This document shows positions 42,810 to 52,011 of a stretch of DNA of 63,716 bases, piece after piece (the stretch's first letter is position 1; every line of letters starts with the position of its first letter). The notes under the pieces were generated by a model, which saw only the letters and a list, made by a program, of their open reading frames with translations, was not told where the DNA came from and ran no database searches. This DNA comes from Streptomyces sp. Ru73 (GTDB taxonomy: Bacteria > Actinomycetota > Actinomycetes > Streptomycetales > Streptomycetaceae): NCBI RefSeq assembly GCF_002920575.1, contig NZ_PQSQ01000041.1, positions 1-63,716 on the forward strand, read 5' to 3'. A program made the position numbers and the translations under genes.

Positions 42810-43574
42810 CTAACGGGCGCCGACGCGGGCCATGCTGCCCCGCCGCGGCTGCACCGGAACGCCGCCAGGCGTCCCGTCCGTCGCCCGGGCGGCCGGCTGC
42901 CGGCCCGCACCGGGGCCCGGCCCCGCCGCCGAAGTGCGCCTCGGCTGCGCCGCGACGCCGTTCTGCACGTCCATGACGGCGTGCGCGACCAGCCCGCCCA
43001 TGGGGTCGTGCCGGATCAGGTCCCGGAGGCGGGAGCGCGAGGAGCGCCCCTCGTTACCGGGGTAGAGGTGCTTGCCGAGACCGACCGCGTGGGCCAGTGC
43101 GGCGAGCGCCGCGGTCCGCGGGTCCGGGGGTACGCCGGTGCGGATCGCGTTGTCCAGCCGGGCCCTGATTTCCCGGCTGATGGCCGTGTCCGTCGCTTGG
43201 TAGCGAGTCGTCGGCAGCACCCCGCACATCTGGCCCGCCACGGCATGCACCATGCCGCACCGCTCCAGGTGCGTGAGGTAGGTCTGGCGCAGCCCCAGCC
43301 GGGGCCCGCCGATCCAGTGGACCGCGCGCACCGGGCTGCCGCGGCGTCGCAGCAACTCGAGTGCCGAGTCCAGCGTCGGATCTCCAGTCGGCCGTGGCAG
43401 TACCACGGCGATACGATCCCCGTCAGGGGCTATCCGTCCCGCCAGCGCCAGCTCCACTAGCTGGGCCCCGGCCAGACCGAGGTCGAGCGACTGCGGCTGC
43501 GCTGTGGTTCCCGTGGCCGGGTCCAAAGCGAGCAGCAGAAGCTCCTCCGGAATTGTTCTGCGGCTCCTGCCCAT
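42810..43574 (-). CDS. GPP34 family phosphoprotein (GOLPH3-like)
   Basis: The 254-residue GPP34-fold protein begins with IPEELLLLALDPATG and LAGAQLVELALAGRIAPDGDR, the family's first helices. A central LRQTYLTHLERCGMVHAV and LAALAHAVGLGKHLYP follow. In eukaryotes GOLPH3 binds phosphatidylinositol 4-phosphate; bacterial members are common in actinobacteria and have no settled role, though lipid binding is likely. The last 55 residues are a Gly/Pro/Arg-rich tail. The ATG is preceded by GGGGAGG, very close. It is divergent from the carboxypeptidase gene. Confidence 0.9.
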   Translation of the reverse strand: MGRSRRTIPEELLLLALDPATGTTAQPQSLDLGLAGAQLVELALAGRIAPDGDRIAVVLPRPTGDPTLDSALELLRRRGSPVRAVHWIGGPRLGLRQTYLTHLERCGMVHAVAGQMCGVLPTTRYQATDTAISREIRARLDNAIRTGVPPDPRTAALAALAHAVGLGKHLYPGNEGRSSRSRLRDLIRHDPMGGLVAHAVMDVQNGVAAQPRRTSAAGPGPGAGRQPAARATDGTPGGVPVQPRRGSMARVGAR

Positions 43575-43814
43575 CCATGCCTCCCCGCGTGGATGAATGA
43601 CAGGGTGACCCCTCTCACATTCATCTGTCGAGAGTGCGTGGGTGATTCGGTAGGGAACCGGTAGGTATGTCGTTCTCGTCTACTGCATGGGCGACAGCCT
43701 CCGAGGGCGGGACGAGGGGCCTCGGACCGCGCGGCGGTGGAGCCGCGCTTCTCGCACACAGGACACTTGGCAACACTGGGCACAGCAGCAGCGCGACATA
43801 CGAAGGAGACACCG

Positions 43815-46748
43815 GTGGCGGGCGAGTCCCCCGACAGGTCGGAGCAGAAGCAGTCGTCGGGGGAGACGGCGGGGAGCGAACGCGATCCGCGGCTCGCGGT
43901 CTTCCGCGAAGCACCGACGGATACGGAGACGCCGGCGGAGCCGGATGCGGTTGCAGCGGACGCGCGGCGGGATGGTGCGGGGTCCGGCGAGGCGGGGTCG
44001 AACGGCGCGAAGTCGGACGGCGCGAAGGCGGCCGGCTCGGGGGTCGATGGGGACGCGGCGGGCTCGGCGGAGCCGGGCGCCGCGGATGCTGAGGACGACG
44101 GCTCCGGGGAGGTCGTGAGCGGTTCCGGGAAGGCCGGGGCCGGCGAGAAGGGCGATGCCCGGCTCAAGGCGGCGGTGGCCGCCTGGGTGGCGGGCAAGGA
44201 CGCCCCGGAGGACGGGCCGGAGGGCGCCCAGGGGGACGCTGCCGGGGCCGAGAAGGCGGAGAAGGCGGAGGCTCGCGAAGGGGCCTCTGAGCGCCCCTCC
44301 AGCGCCGCGAAGGCCCCCGAGGGCGGCGCGGACGGCGACGGGGTGGCGAAGGGCGGTGGCGTGGCGAAGGACGCCGACGCCGAGCCCGCGCTGCCCGTAC
44401 GGAAGCCCGCCGCGAAGGGCAAGAAGAGCGCCGGCCAGGTCGACCAGCCGACCGCGGTCTTCGGGACGGCTGCCCCGAAGCCGGCACCGGCCGATGACGC
44501 CACACGAGTGTTTGCGGCCGTGAAGCCGAAGGGCAAGAAGGGGGCCGGCGGCGACGCCGGTACGGAGTCCGGTGCGGACGCCGGTGCGGACGCGGGGAAG
44601 GCATCCGCCGAGGGCGCCGCGAAGGGCTCGAAGGCCGCCGAGGGGGCGGGTGCCGGAAAGGGCGCCAAGGCGGAGGCCGAGGCCCGTAAGGCCACGGCCG
44701 CGGCCATCCCGAAGCGCTCCGAGACCGCGAAGAAGGCCGACGCCGCGGCCAAGGGCAAGGACGCGGGCGAGGGCAAGGACGCCGAGCCTGCTGCCGGTGC
44801 CGCCCAGGACGTCCCCGGCGCCAAGGCCGACAGCAAGGCCGAGGCCGCGACCGATGGCAAGAAGGCCGCGGGCGCCGAGGCGACCGACGCCAAGAAGCCT
44901 GTCGATGCCAAGGAGCCTGCCGGCGCCAAGCCTGCGGCCAAGAAGGCCGCGGACGAGAAGCCCGAGGTCAAGAAGGCCACGGACGAGAAGGCGGAGGAGA
45001 AGTCCGACGCCAAGGTCGCCGACACCGCCGCCGACGCCAAGACGGCCGGCGCCAAGACGCCCGACGCCAAGGCCGCCGGCGCCAAGACGCCCGACGCCAA
45101 GACGCCCGAGGCCAAGGACGCCAAGGACACCAAGGACACAAAGGACGACAAGACCGCCGAGGACGACAAGAAGGCCGCCGAGCGGGACGCGGAGCGGACC
45201 AGTCAGTTCGTCGCGCTGAAGTCGGCGGACGAGCGTCCGGTCAAGCCGCCGAAGCCCGTCGGCAAGGCGGTCGGCAAGCCCTTCGCGAAGATCGGCGACG
45301 CCTCGGACGCCATCAAGGCCCCGGGCGACCCGGCCGCGACGGCCGCGCTCCCCACCGCCGTTCCGCCGGCCGGCCCGCAGCCGCCGGCCGCCCAGCCGTC
45401 GGCCGCCGCCCCCGCGGCGGAGCCCGGCGCGCTGCCCGAGTCCGAGCGTACGAAGCAGCAGCCGCTGCCCCCGCTCGACCTGCTCGCGCAGCTCACCAAC
45501 ACCCCGCCGCCGCCCGAGACCCCGCTGCGTACGGTCGTACGGCGGTTCAAGATCTGGACCCCGCTGGTCCTGCTGCTCCTGCTGATCTTCGTGATCGTGC
45601 AGGCCGTGCGCCCGCTCCCGGACCCGACGCTCGCGCTGGCCTCGGACGCCACGTACTCCTTCGACGGCAGCAAGCCGTCGCTGCCCTGGCCGTCCGAGGG
45701 CCAGGCGTACGTCGAGGTCTCCGGGCTCGGCCCCATCGGCTCGTACGGCGCCCAGAAGCCGGTGCCGATCGGCAGCGTCGCCAAGACGATGACCGCGTAC
45801 ATCATCATGCGCGACCACCCGCTGAAGCCGGGCAAGCCGGGGCCGCAGATCCGGATCGACAAGCAGGCCGAGGAGGACGGCAAGAAGGGCGCCGGCCACG
45901 GTGACGAGTCGGTCCTCGACACCGTCAAGGAAGGCGACCACATCTCGCAGAAGGACGCGCTGTCCGCGGTCATGATCCCCTCCGCGAACAACATCGCCCG
46001 GCTGCTGGCCCGTTGGGACGCCGGTTCCCAGGAGGCGTTCGTCAAGAAGATGAACGCCACCGCCAAGGAACTGGGCATGAAGAACACCACCTACACCGAC
46101 CCCAGCGGTCTGATCGAGACCACCGTCAGTACCGCCGAGGACCAGGTGAAGCTGGGCAAGAAGGCGATGGAGATGCCCGCGCTGGTGGACATCACCAAGC
46201 TGCCGTCGTGGACCGACCCCTCCGGCAAGCAGTGGCGGAACTACAACACCCTGCCGCCGTACAACAACGCGATCGGCCTCAAGACCGGGTCCACCTCGAA
46301 GGCGGGCGGCAACCTGCTCTTCGCGGGCCGGCAGCAGGTCGGCGGCACGACGCAGCTGATCGTCGGTGCGGTGCTCGGCCAGCACCGGACGCCGATCATC
46401 GACACGGCCAACGCCGTCAGCAAGGGCCTGCTCACCACGACGCAGAGTGCGCTGGAGGACCGTACGGTCGTGAAGAAGGGTGACGTCGTCGGCGTGGTGG
46501 ACGACGGGCTCGGCGGTACCACGCCGGTCGTGGCCACGAAGAACCTCAAGGCGGTCGGCTGGGACGGCCTGACCGTGAAGCTGGGGCTGTCGGGCAACGG
46601 CAAGGTCATCCCGCACGAGGCGAAGGCCGGCACGAAGGTCGGCGTGCTGACGGCGGGCAGCGGGCCCGGCCAGGTGAAGGTCCCGGTGGCGCTCCAGAAG
46701 GACCTGACCGAACCGACCTTCGGCGCCAAGCTCACGCGCGTGGGCTGA
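43815..46748 (+). CDS. D-alanyl-D-alanine carboxypeptidase with a 575-residue charged cytoplasmic tail
   Basis: The 977-residue enzyme trims the terminal D-Ala of peptidoglycan stem peptides. The catalytic part is outside the membrane: SVAK (Ser654, Lys657), SAN (723-725) and KTG (823-825). One membrane helix (LVLLLLLIFVIVQAV, about 585-600) anchors it. The first 575 residues are low complexity, Ala, Lys, Glu, Asp and Gly with repeats such as GAKTPDAKA and KDTKDTKDDK, and should lie in the cytoplasm. GTG 43815 follows GAAGGAGA. Similar long-tailed carboxypeptidases are usual in Streptomyces, but the tail's role is unknown. A hairpin follows the gene. Confidence 0.93.
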   Translation: MAGESPDRSEQKQSSGETAGSERDPRLAVFREAPTDTETPAEPDAVAADARRDGAGSGEAGSNGAKSDGAKAAGSGVDGDAAGSAEPGAADAEDDGSGEVVSGSGKAGAGEKGDARLKAAVAAWVAGKDAPEDGPEGAQGDAAGAEKAEKAEAREGASERPSSAAKAPEGGADGDGVAKGGGVAKDADAEPALPVRKPAAKGKKSAGQVDQPTAVFGTAAPKPAPADDATRVFAAVKPKGKKGAGGDAGTESGADAGADAGKASAEGAAKGSKAAEGAGAGKGAKAEAEARKATAAAIPKRSETAKKADAAAKGKDAGEGKDAEPAAGAAQDVPGAKADSKAEAATDGKKAAGAEATDAKKPVDAKEPAGAKPAAKKAADEKPEVKKATDEKAEEKSDAKVADTAADAKTAGAKTPDAKAAGAKTPDAKTPEAKDAKDTKDTKDDKTAEDDKKAAERDAERTSQFVALKSADERPVKPPKPVGKAVGKPFAKIGDASDAIKAPGDPAATAALPTAVPPAGPQPPAAQPSAAAPAAEPGALPESERTKQQPLPPLDLLAQLTNTPPPPETPLRTVVRRFKIWTPLVLLLLLIFVIVQAVRPLPDPTLALASDATYSFDGSKPSLPWPSEGQAYVEVSGLGPIGSYGAQKPVPIGSVAKTMTAYIIMRDHPLKPGKPGPQIRIDKQAEEDGKKGAGHGDESVLDTVKEGDHISQKDALSAVMIPSANNIARLLARWDAGSQEAFVKKMNATAKELGMKNTTYTDPSGLIETTVSTAEDQVKLGKKAMEMPALVDITKLPSWTDPSGKQWRNYNTLPPYNNAIGLKTGSTSKAGGNLLFAGRQQVGGTTQLIVGAVLGQHRTPIIDTANAVSKGLLTTTQSALEDRTVVKKGDVVGVVDDGLGGTTPVVATKNLKAVGWDGLTVKLGLSGNGKVIPHEAKAGTKVGVLTAGSGPGQVKVPVALQKDLTEPTFGAKLTRVG

Positions 46749-46764
46749 CACTCGCGTCGGTCGT

Positions 46765-46800
46765 GAAGGGGCCGCTCGCACTCGGTGCGGGCGGCCCTTC
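46765..46800. terminator. Terminator hairpin after the carboxypeptidase gene
   Basis: GAAGGGGCCGC pairs with GCGGCCCTTC (one bulge), and CGCAC/GTGCG pairs inside. It begins 17 bases after the stop codon and ends 78 bases before the next gene. Confidence 0.7.
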
Positions 46801-46877
46801 CGCGTTCGGGGAACGGGCGGTTCGTCCCCGTCACCTGTCCCGGCAAGTCCGGGCACGGCTACCGGTAATGTGAAGCG

Positions 46878-48644
46878 GTGCCACTGGGCCGCAGGGGGCG
46901 AGTTGCGACCGTTCCCGCCGTTCAGGAGTCCGTCATCGCTCAGGAGACCGCCATCGGTACCGCGTTGAACGCCCGGCCGGCCGTGGGCCTCGCCCGTGCC
47001 GAACCGGTGCCCTGGACCAGGGTCGTCCCGGCACCGGTGGCGCTGACGCTCGTCCTGTGCCTGTGGGGCATCCGCCGCGACGGCAGCATCTGGCGCGACG
47101 AGGTCGTCACCTACGACATGGCCCACCGCAGCCTGCCCGACCTGTGGGCCGCGCTGCAGCAGGCCGACGCCGTCCACGGCCTCTACTACCTCTTCATGCA
47201 CGGCCTCTTCGCCGTCTTCGGCGGCGGCGTGACGACCCTCCGGCTGCCGTCCGCGCTGGCCATGACCCTGGCCGCCGCCGGGGTCGCGCTCCTCGGGGCG
47301 CGGGTGGCCGGGCGCCGCGCGGGCGTCGCGGCGGGCCTGGTCTTCCCGCTCGTGCCGCTGGTGCAGGAGTACGGGCAGGAAGGCCGGTCGTACGCGCTCG
47401 TCTGCGCGCTGGTCACCTGGTCCACGTACTTCCTGGTCCGCGCGCTCTGCGCCAGCGCCACCGGGCACGCGGAACCGGCCGGGGCAGTCGGGGAGACGGC
47501 GGCCGGGGCCACCGGAGAGGCGGCGGGTGGGGCCAAGGGAGAGGCGGCGGCCGGGTCCGCCGGGCCCGGGTTGTTCCGCGTGCCCGGGGCCGCGCGGCGC
47601 TGGTGGACGGGGTACGCGCTCGTCACCCTCGCCGCCTGTCTGCTGCACGAGTTCGCCGTCCTGGTGCTCACCGCGCACGGCATCACGGTGGTGCTGGCCG
47701 GCGTGCCGAGTGCCGTACGCGCAGCCGTCCGCCGGACCTGGCTCGTCGCGGTCGGCGTAGTGGCCGTCGGGCTGGCGCCGCTGGCGCTCTTCAGCTCGGG
47801 GCAGTCGGCCCAGCTGGGCTGGATCCTGTGGCCCGACCCCGTGCAGCTGGTGACCTTCGGGGTGCTGGCGGCGGTGGGCGTGGTCTGCGCCCGGGTGCCG
47901 GTACGGACGCGGGGGCCGGTCCGGCTGCGGCCCCTCGCCGTACCGCTGCTGATCGCGCCGCAGGCCACCCTGCTGCTGCTCTCGCAGCTCAAGCCGGTGT
48001 ACGTCGACCGCTACGTCCTGTACTACGTCGTCGGCTTCGCCCTCCTGGCCGGTGCGGCGCTGGACCGGACGTTCCGGCCGCGCACGGACGACGGCCGGGG
48101 GAAGGACAGGGGGCGGGCCCCGGGGGAGGAGGGCCGGGGGGAAGCCGAGGAGCGCCGGGCGGTACGGGTGCGGCGGCGTACGGCCTGGGCGCTGGTGGCC
48201 GTACTGGCCGCGCTGGTGCCCGTCGCCGTCCACCTGCGTACCCCGGAGAGCCGCAAGGACGACGCCACCGCCGTCGTCCGGGCCGTGCGGGCGGTGGCGC
48301 GGCCCGGTGACGGGCTGCTGTTCATGCCGGCCAGGCGGCGGGTGTGGACGCTGTCCGAGCCCGCGGCGTTCCGCGGCCTGACCGACCTGGCGCTGTACCG
48401 TTCGCCCGCGGCCTCGGGCTCGCTGTACGGCACGGAAGTGTCCGCCGACCGCACGGCAGCCCGGATGCTCGCCGCCGAGCGCATCGTCGTGCTCGGCGAT
48501 CCCCGCGACGAACCGGAGGACGAGACCTCCCGGGAGATCGTCAAGCGCACCGTCCTCCGCGACCACTTCGACCGCTGCAGCACGCAGGACGTCACCGGCG
48601 CCCGCATCACGCTCTACGCCCGCCCGGGCCACTGCCCCCGCTGA
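46878..48644 (+). CDS. Membrane glycosyltransferase, GT39/ArnT-like
   Basis: The 588-residue polytopic protein has about ten hydrophobic segments. The early loop GSIWRDEVVTYDMAHRSLPDLW carries the Asp-Glu that binds metal and donor phosphate in protein-mannosyltransferase/ArnT-type enzymes. VQEYGQEGRSYALVC, a typical PMT-family element, follows. The C-terminal 150 residues are soluble. It would transfer a sugar from polyprenyl-phosphate to a cell-surface target. The start GTG 46878 has no strong ribosome site. It is convergent with recQ across a tandem-repeat array. A large insertion (Gly/Ala-rich, about residues 200-230) lies in one loop. Confidence 0.88.
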   Translation: MPLGRRGRVATVPAVQESVIAQETAIGTALNARPAVGLARAEPVPWTRVVPAPVALTLVLCLWGIRRDGSIWRDEVVTYDMAHRSLPDLWAALQQADAVHGLYYLFMHGLFAVFGGGVTTLRLPSALAMTLAAAGVALLGARVAGRRAGVAAGLVFPLVPLVQEYGQEGRSYALVCALVTWSTYFLVRALCASATGHAEPAGAVGETAAGATGEAAGGAKGEAAAGSAGPGLFRVPGAARRWWTGYALVTLAACLLHEFAVLVLTAHGITVVLAGVPSAVRAAVRRTWLVAVGVVAVGLAPLALFSSGQSAQLGWILWPDPVQLVTFGVLAAVGVVCARVPVRTRGPVRLRPLAVPLLIAPQATLLLLSQLKPVYVDRYVLYYVVGFALLAGAALDRTFRPRTDDGRGKDRGRAPGEEGRGEAEERRAVRVRRRTAWALVAVLAALVPVAVHLRTPESRKDDATAVVRAVRAVARPGDGLLFMPARRRVWTLSEPAAFRGLTDLALYRSPAASGSLYGTEVSADRTAARMLAAERIVVLGDPRDEPEDETSREIVKRTVLRDHFDRCSTQDVTGARITLYARPGHCPR

Positions 48645-48690
48645 CGCCCCCGGAGCCGGTAGGCAGGACCGCTGCGGCGCCCCGGCTCGC

Positions 48691-48797
48691 CCCAAGGCGC
48701 GTCCTCGTACGGGCTAATCCCAAGGCGCGCTCGTACGGGCTCACCCCAAGGCGTCCTGGTACCGGCTCATCCCGAGCCGCGCTCGGTACCGGCTCAC
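48691..48797. repeat. Tandem repeat, about four units of 26-28 bases
   Basis: Units start CCCAAGGCG at 48691, 48719 and 48745, with a diverged fourth at 48771 (CCCGAGCCG). Each ends in GGGCT or CGGCT plus MAT/CAC. The array fills the gap between the glycosyltransferase and recQ and reaches the recQ stop codon. GTACGGGCT and GTACCGGCT are the core variants. Confidence 0.75.
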
Positions 48798-50938
48798 CCA
48801 AAGGCGCCCTCCCAGTCGTCCTCCGGCGGCGGTTCTTCCATGGCCCAGTCCCAGTCACCGTCGGGCTCCGGCGCGGCGGGCTTCCCGGCGCCCCGGCCGC
48901 TCGCGGCGGAGCGACCCGGAGCGGCCTCGGCACTCGCTCCGCCGGGCGCCGGTCCCTCGCTCGCCGCTGCCCCGCCGGACGCCGTGCCGCCGGACGCCGG
49001 TCCGCCGCTCGCCGCTTCGCCGGACAGCACCTCCAGAATCGCGTCGCCGTACTTCGCGAGCTTGTTCTCGCCGACGCCGTTGACCGTGCCCAGTTCGGCG
49101 GTGGTGGCCGGCCGGGCCGTGGCGATCTCGCGGAGCGTGGCGTCGTGGAAGATCACGTACGCCGGGACGCCCTGCTCCTTCGCGGTCTGCCCGCGCCAGG
49201 TCCGCAGCGCCTCGAAGACCGGGGCCGCCTCCGCCGGCAGGTCCACCGGCGCCCGCTTGCCCTTCGCGGTCTTCGCCCTGGCCGCCCGGGCCGGCTTCTC
49301 CGGCTCGCGCCGCATCGGGACCTGGCGCTCCCCGCGCAGCACCTCGCCGCTCGTCTCGGTCAGCACCAGCGTGCCGTAGTCGCCCTCGACCGCCAGCAGC
49401 CGCTGCGCCAGCAACTGCCGTACGACGCCCCGCCAGTCGGCCTCCCGCAGGTCGGCGCCGATGCCGAAAACACTCAGCGCGTCATGGTCGAACTGGATGA
49501 CCTTGGCGGTCTTCCGGCCCATCAGGATGTCGACGATCTGGCCCGTGCCGAACTTCTGCCCGCGCTCGCGCTGCAGCCGGACGACCGTCGAGAGCAGCTT
49601 CTGCGCCGGCACCGTGCCGTCCCAGGACTGTGGCGGCGCCAGGCACGTGTCGCAGTTGCCGCACGGCTTGCTCTCCTGGCCGAAGTACGCGAGCAGCCGC
49701 ACGCGGCGGCACTCCACCGTCTCGCACAGCGCCAGCATCGCGTCCAGGTGTGCCGCGAGCCGCCGCCGGTGCGCCTCGTCGCCCTCCGAGCCGTCGATCA
49801 TCTTCCGCTGCTGGACGACGTCCTGCAGGCCGTACGCCAGCCAGGCCGTGGAGGGCAGGCCGTCGCGCCCGGCGCGGCCGGTCTCCTGGTAGTACCCCTC
49901 CACCGACTTCGGCAGGTCCAGGTGCGCCACGAAGCGCACGTCGGGCTTGTCGATGCCCATGCCGAACGCGATCGTGGCGACGACCACCAGGCCGTCCTCG
50001 CGCAGGAAGCGCGCCTGGTGGTGCGCGCGGGTCCGCGCGTCCAGACCGGCGTGGTACGGCACGGCGTCGATGCCGTTCTGCACCAGGAACTGGGCGGTCT
50101 TCTCCACGGACGCGCGGGAGAGGCAGTACACGATGCCCGCGTCCCCGGCATGCTCGGTGCGCAGCAGGTCCAGCAGCTGCTTCTTCGGCTCGCTCTTGGC
50201 CGCGATGCGGTACTGGATGTTCGGCCGGTCGAAGCTGGCCACGAAGTGCCGGGCCTGCTCCATCCGCAGCCGTGAGGTGATCTCGGCGTGGGTGGCCTCG
50301 GTGGCCGTGGCGGTGAGCGCGATGCGGGGCACCTCGGGCCAGCGCTCGTGCAGCATCGACAGGGCGAGGTAGTCGGGGCGGAAGTCGTGGCCCCACTGGG
50401 CGACGCAGTGCGCCTCGTCGATGGCGAAGAGGGAGATCTTGCCCCGGTCGAGGAGCCCCAGGGTCTGCTCCACGCGCAGCCGCTCCGGCGCGAGGTAGAG
50501 CAGGTCCAGCTCGCCGGCCAGGAACTCCGCCTCGACCAGGCGGCGCTCCTCCAGGTCCTGCGTGGAGTTCAGGAAGCCCGCGCGCACGCCGACCGCGCGC
50601 AGCGCGTCGACCTGGTCCTGCATCAGCGCGATCAGCGGGGAGATGACGACGCCCGTGCCGGGCCGCACGAGCGAGGGGATCTGGTAGCAGAGCGACTTGC
50701 CGCCGCCGGTCGGCATGAGCACGACGGCGTCGCCGCCGCCGATGACGTGCTCGACGATCTCCTGCTGACTGCCGCGGAACGCGTCGTAGCCGAAGACGCG
50801 GTGCAGGACCTCCAGCGCCTCACCGCCCGGCCCGCCTCCGGCCCGTGCGTCCTCGCCTGCGCCCGGGCTGCCAGCGCCGCCCGGGACCTCGTCCGGCCCA
50901 CCGTCCACGTCGTTCATGTCTGGCAGCTTACGAGCCAT
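48794..50938 (-). CDS. recQ: RecQ-type ATP-dependent DNA helicase
   Basis: The 714-residue 3'-5' helicase has VLMPTGGGKSLCYQIP (Walker A), IDEAHCVAQWGHDFRPDY (DEAH box and aromatic loop) and VATIAFGMGIDKPDVRFVAH. A zinc-binding domain with Cys of CGNCDTC, an RQC winged helix and an HRDC domain (ELGTVNGVGENKLAKYG) follow. A C-terminal tail of about 80 residues is Gly/Ala/Pro-rich. Length and order suit actinobacterial RecQ. The ATG 50938 is used; a second ATG seven codons later is possible. It unwinds forks and recombination intermediates. Confidence 0.96.
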   Translation of the reverse strand: MARKLPDMNDVDGGPDEVPGGAGSPGAGEDARAGGGPGGEALEVLHRVFGYDAFRGSQQEIVEHVIGGGDAVVLMPTGGGKSLCYQIPSLVRPGTGVVISPLIALMQDQVDALRAVGVRAGFLNSTQDLEERRLVEAEFLAGELDLLYLAPERLRVEQTLGLLDRGKISLFAIDEAHCVAQWGHDFRPDYLALSMLHERWPEVPRIALTATATEATHAEITSRLRMEQARHFVASFDRPNIQYRIAAKSEPKKQLLDLLRTEHAGDAGIVYCLSRASVEKTAQFLVQNGIDAVPYHAGLDARTRAHHQARFLREDGLVVVATIAFGMGIDKPDVRFVAHLDLPKSVEGYYQETGRAGRDGLPSTAWLAYGLQDVVQQRKMIDGSEGDEAHRRRLAAHLDAMLALCETVECRRVRLLAYFGQESKPCGNCDTCLAPPQSWDGTVPAQKLLSTVVRLQRERGQKFGTGQIVDILMGRKTAKVIQFDHDALSVFGIGADLREADWRGVVRQLLAQRLLAVEGDYGTLVLTETSGEVLRGERQVPMRREPEKPARAARAKTAKGKRAPVDLPAEAAPVFEALRTWRGQTAKEQGVPAYVIFHDATLREIATARPATTAELGTVNGVGENKLAKYGDAILEVLSGEAASGGPASGGTASGGAAASEGPAPGGASAEAAPGRSAASGRGAGKPAAPEPDGDWDWAMEEPPPEDDWEGAFG

Positions 50939-51071
50939 GAGCCGTCCGCCGCTGAGCCTGTGGACAACTCCCGCCGGACGGGGCGGGCGTTGTCCGGCGG
51001 GTGGTGAGCGAGGTCATAGCCGGGCCGCCGCCGGCACCCGCCGCGGCGCCGTTGTCCGCGATCAGGTCTGG

Positions 51072-51821
51072 TTACGGAACGCCCTCGTACGGCTCGCACG
51101 CGATGCCGTCCCGGTCGCTGTCCAGGTGCTCCGCGTACCCGGGCTCACCGCTGTGGATCGGTGCCGCGCCGGCATCCCGGGCGTCCGAGCAGTACTGGTA
51201 GGACGGCGACGAGCCAGGCTCCCCGGGCTCCGACGGCGTCGACGGCTCGGCTTCCCCGACCGCCCTGATCGCCGCGCCGGTGATCACGCCGCCGCTGACG
51301 GTGTACGTGCCGGCGAAGTGGCGCGTGGTCCCGTCCGTCTGCAGCGCGTCCAGCCGCACCGTGACCGAGCCGCCGTGGACGTCGATGACCCGGACCGTGT
51401 CCTGCTCCGTGGTGGCGAACCCCTCGACGAAGGCGTCGTAGGACCCGCCGAGGTTCTTGCCGCCCAGCTCCCACGCCTGCCGGTGGTCGCCCGCGTTGAT
51501 CGCCGCGAAGTACGCCTCGACGGTGGCGGCGGCGTCCCGCGTGGCCTCCGGCGCCGCCTCCCGGGAGTCCTGCGAAGGAGGCCGGGAAGCGGAGGGCGAC
51601 GCGGCCGGTTCCTCCGGCCCGCCGCCGGAGGAGGACGGTGGCGCCGTCACGGTGGCCGTGACCGTCCTGCCGTCCTCCGGCGCGCCACCCGATTCGGACG
51701 TGCAGCCGCCGACCGTGAGGACCGTCGCCGCCGCGCCGGCCAGAACGGCCGCGGGGCCGACGGCGCGCAGGCGACGGGCACGAGGAGGGAGAGTGCGTCC
51801 CGCAGGAATCATGCGGTTCAT
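51072..51821 (-). CDS. Excalibur-domain lipoprotein
   Basis: The 249-residue protein has a signal peptide (MNRMIPAGRTLPPRARRLRA, then a hydrophobic core) with lipobox LTVGGC, so Cys would be lipidated. A Ser/Pro linker follows, then a folded domain of about 90 residues with VEAYFAAINAGDHRQAW (NTF2-like start). The C-terminal excalibur calcium-binding motif is DSDRDGIACEP with a second Cys in YCSDARDAG. ATG 51821 was chosen because the basic signal starts there; the longer frame adds no sensible sequence. Calcium binding outside the membrane is expected; the role is unknown. Confidence 0.85.
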   Translation of the reverse strand: MNRMIPAGRTLPPRARRLRAVGPAAVLAGAAATVLTVGGCTSESGGAPEDGRTVTATVTAPPSSSGGGPEEPAASPSASRPPSQDSREAAPEATRDAAATVEAYFAAINAGDHRQAWELGGKNLGGSYDAFVEGFATTEQDTVRVIDVHGGSVTVRLDALQTDGTTRHFAGTYTVSGGVITGAAIRAVGEAEPSTPSEPGEPGSSPSYQYCSDARDAGAAPIHSGEPGYAEHLDSDRDGIACEPYEGVP

Positions 51822-52011
51822 CAGGATCACCCGCACCGGGCAGGAGGGCACTACGTGCTCGGACCCGCTCGGCGCACCCACACGCCGCTCCGGTGCCCTC
51901 GTTCCTCATTCTGCGCCGCACGTCCCGGTGGCGCTGCCCGTGACGCATGCACGAAGGGCGGCGCGGTACGGCCCCCCGCGCCGTACCCCGCCGCCCCTGT
52001 GTCCCGCGGCG

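Noticed and set aside
43680..48695. A 1671-codon open frame on the minus strand opposite the carboxypeptidase and glycosyltransferase
   Set aside because: Low-complexity Gly/Arg/Leu text mirrors the Ala/Lys-rich tail and membrane gene; the plus-strand genes have clear motifs and ribosome sites.
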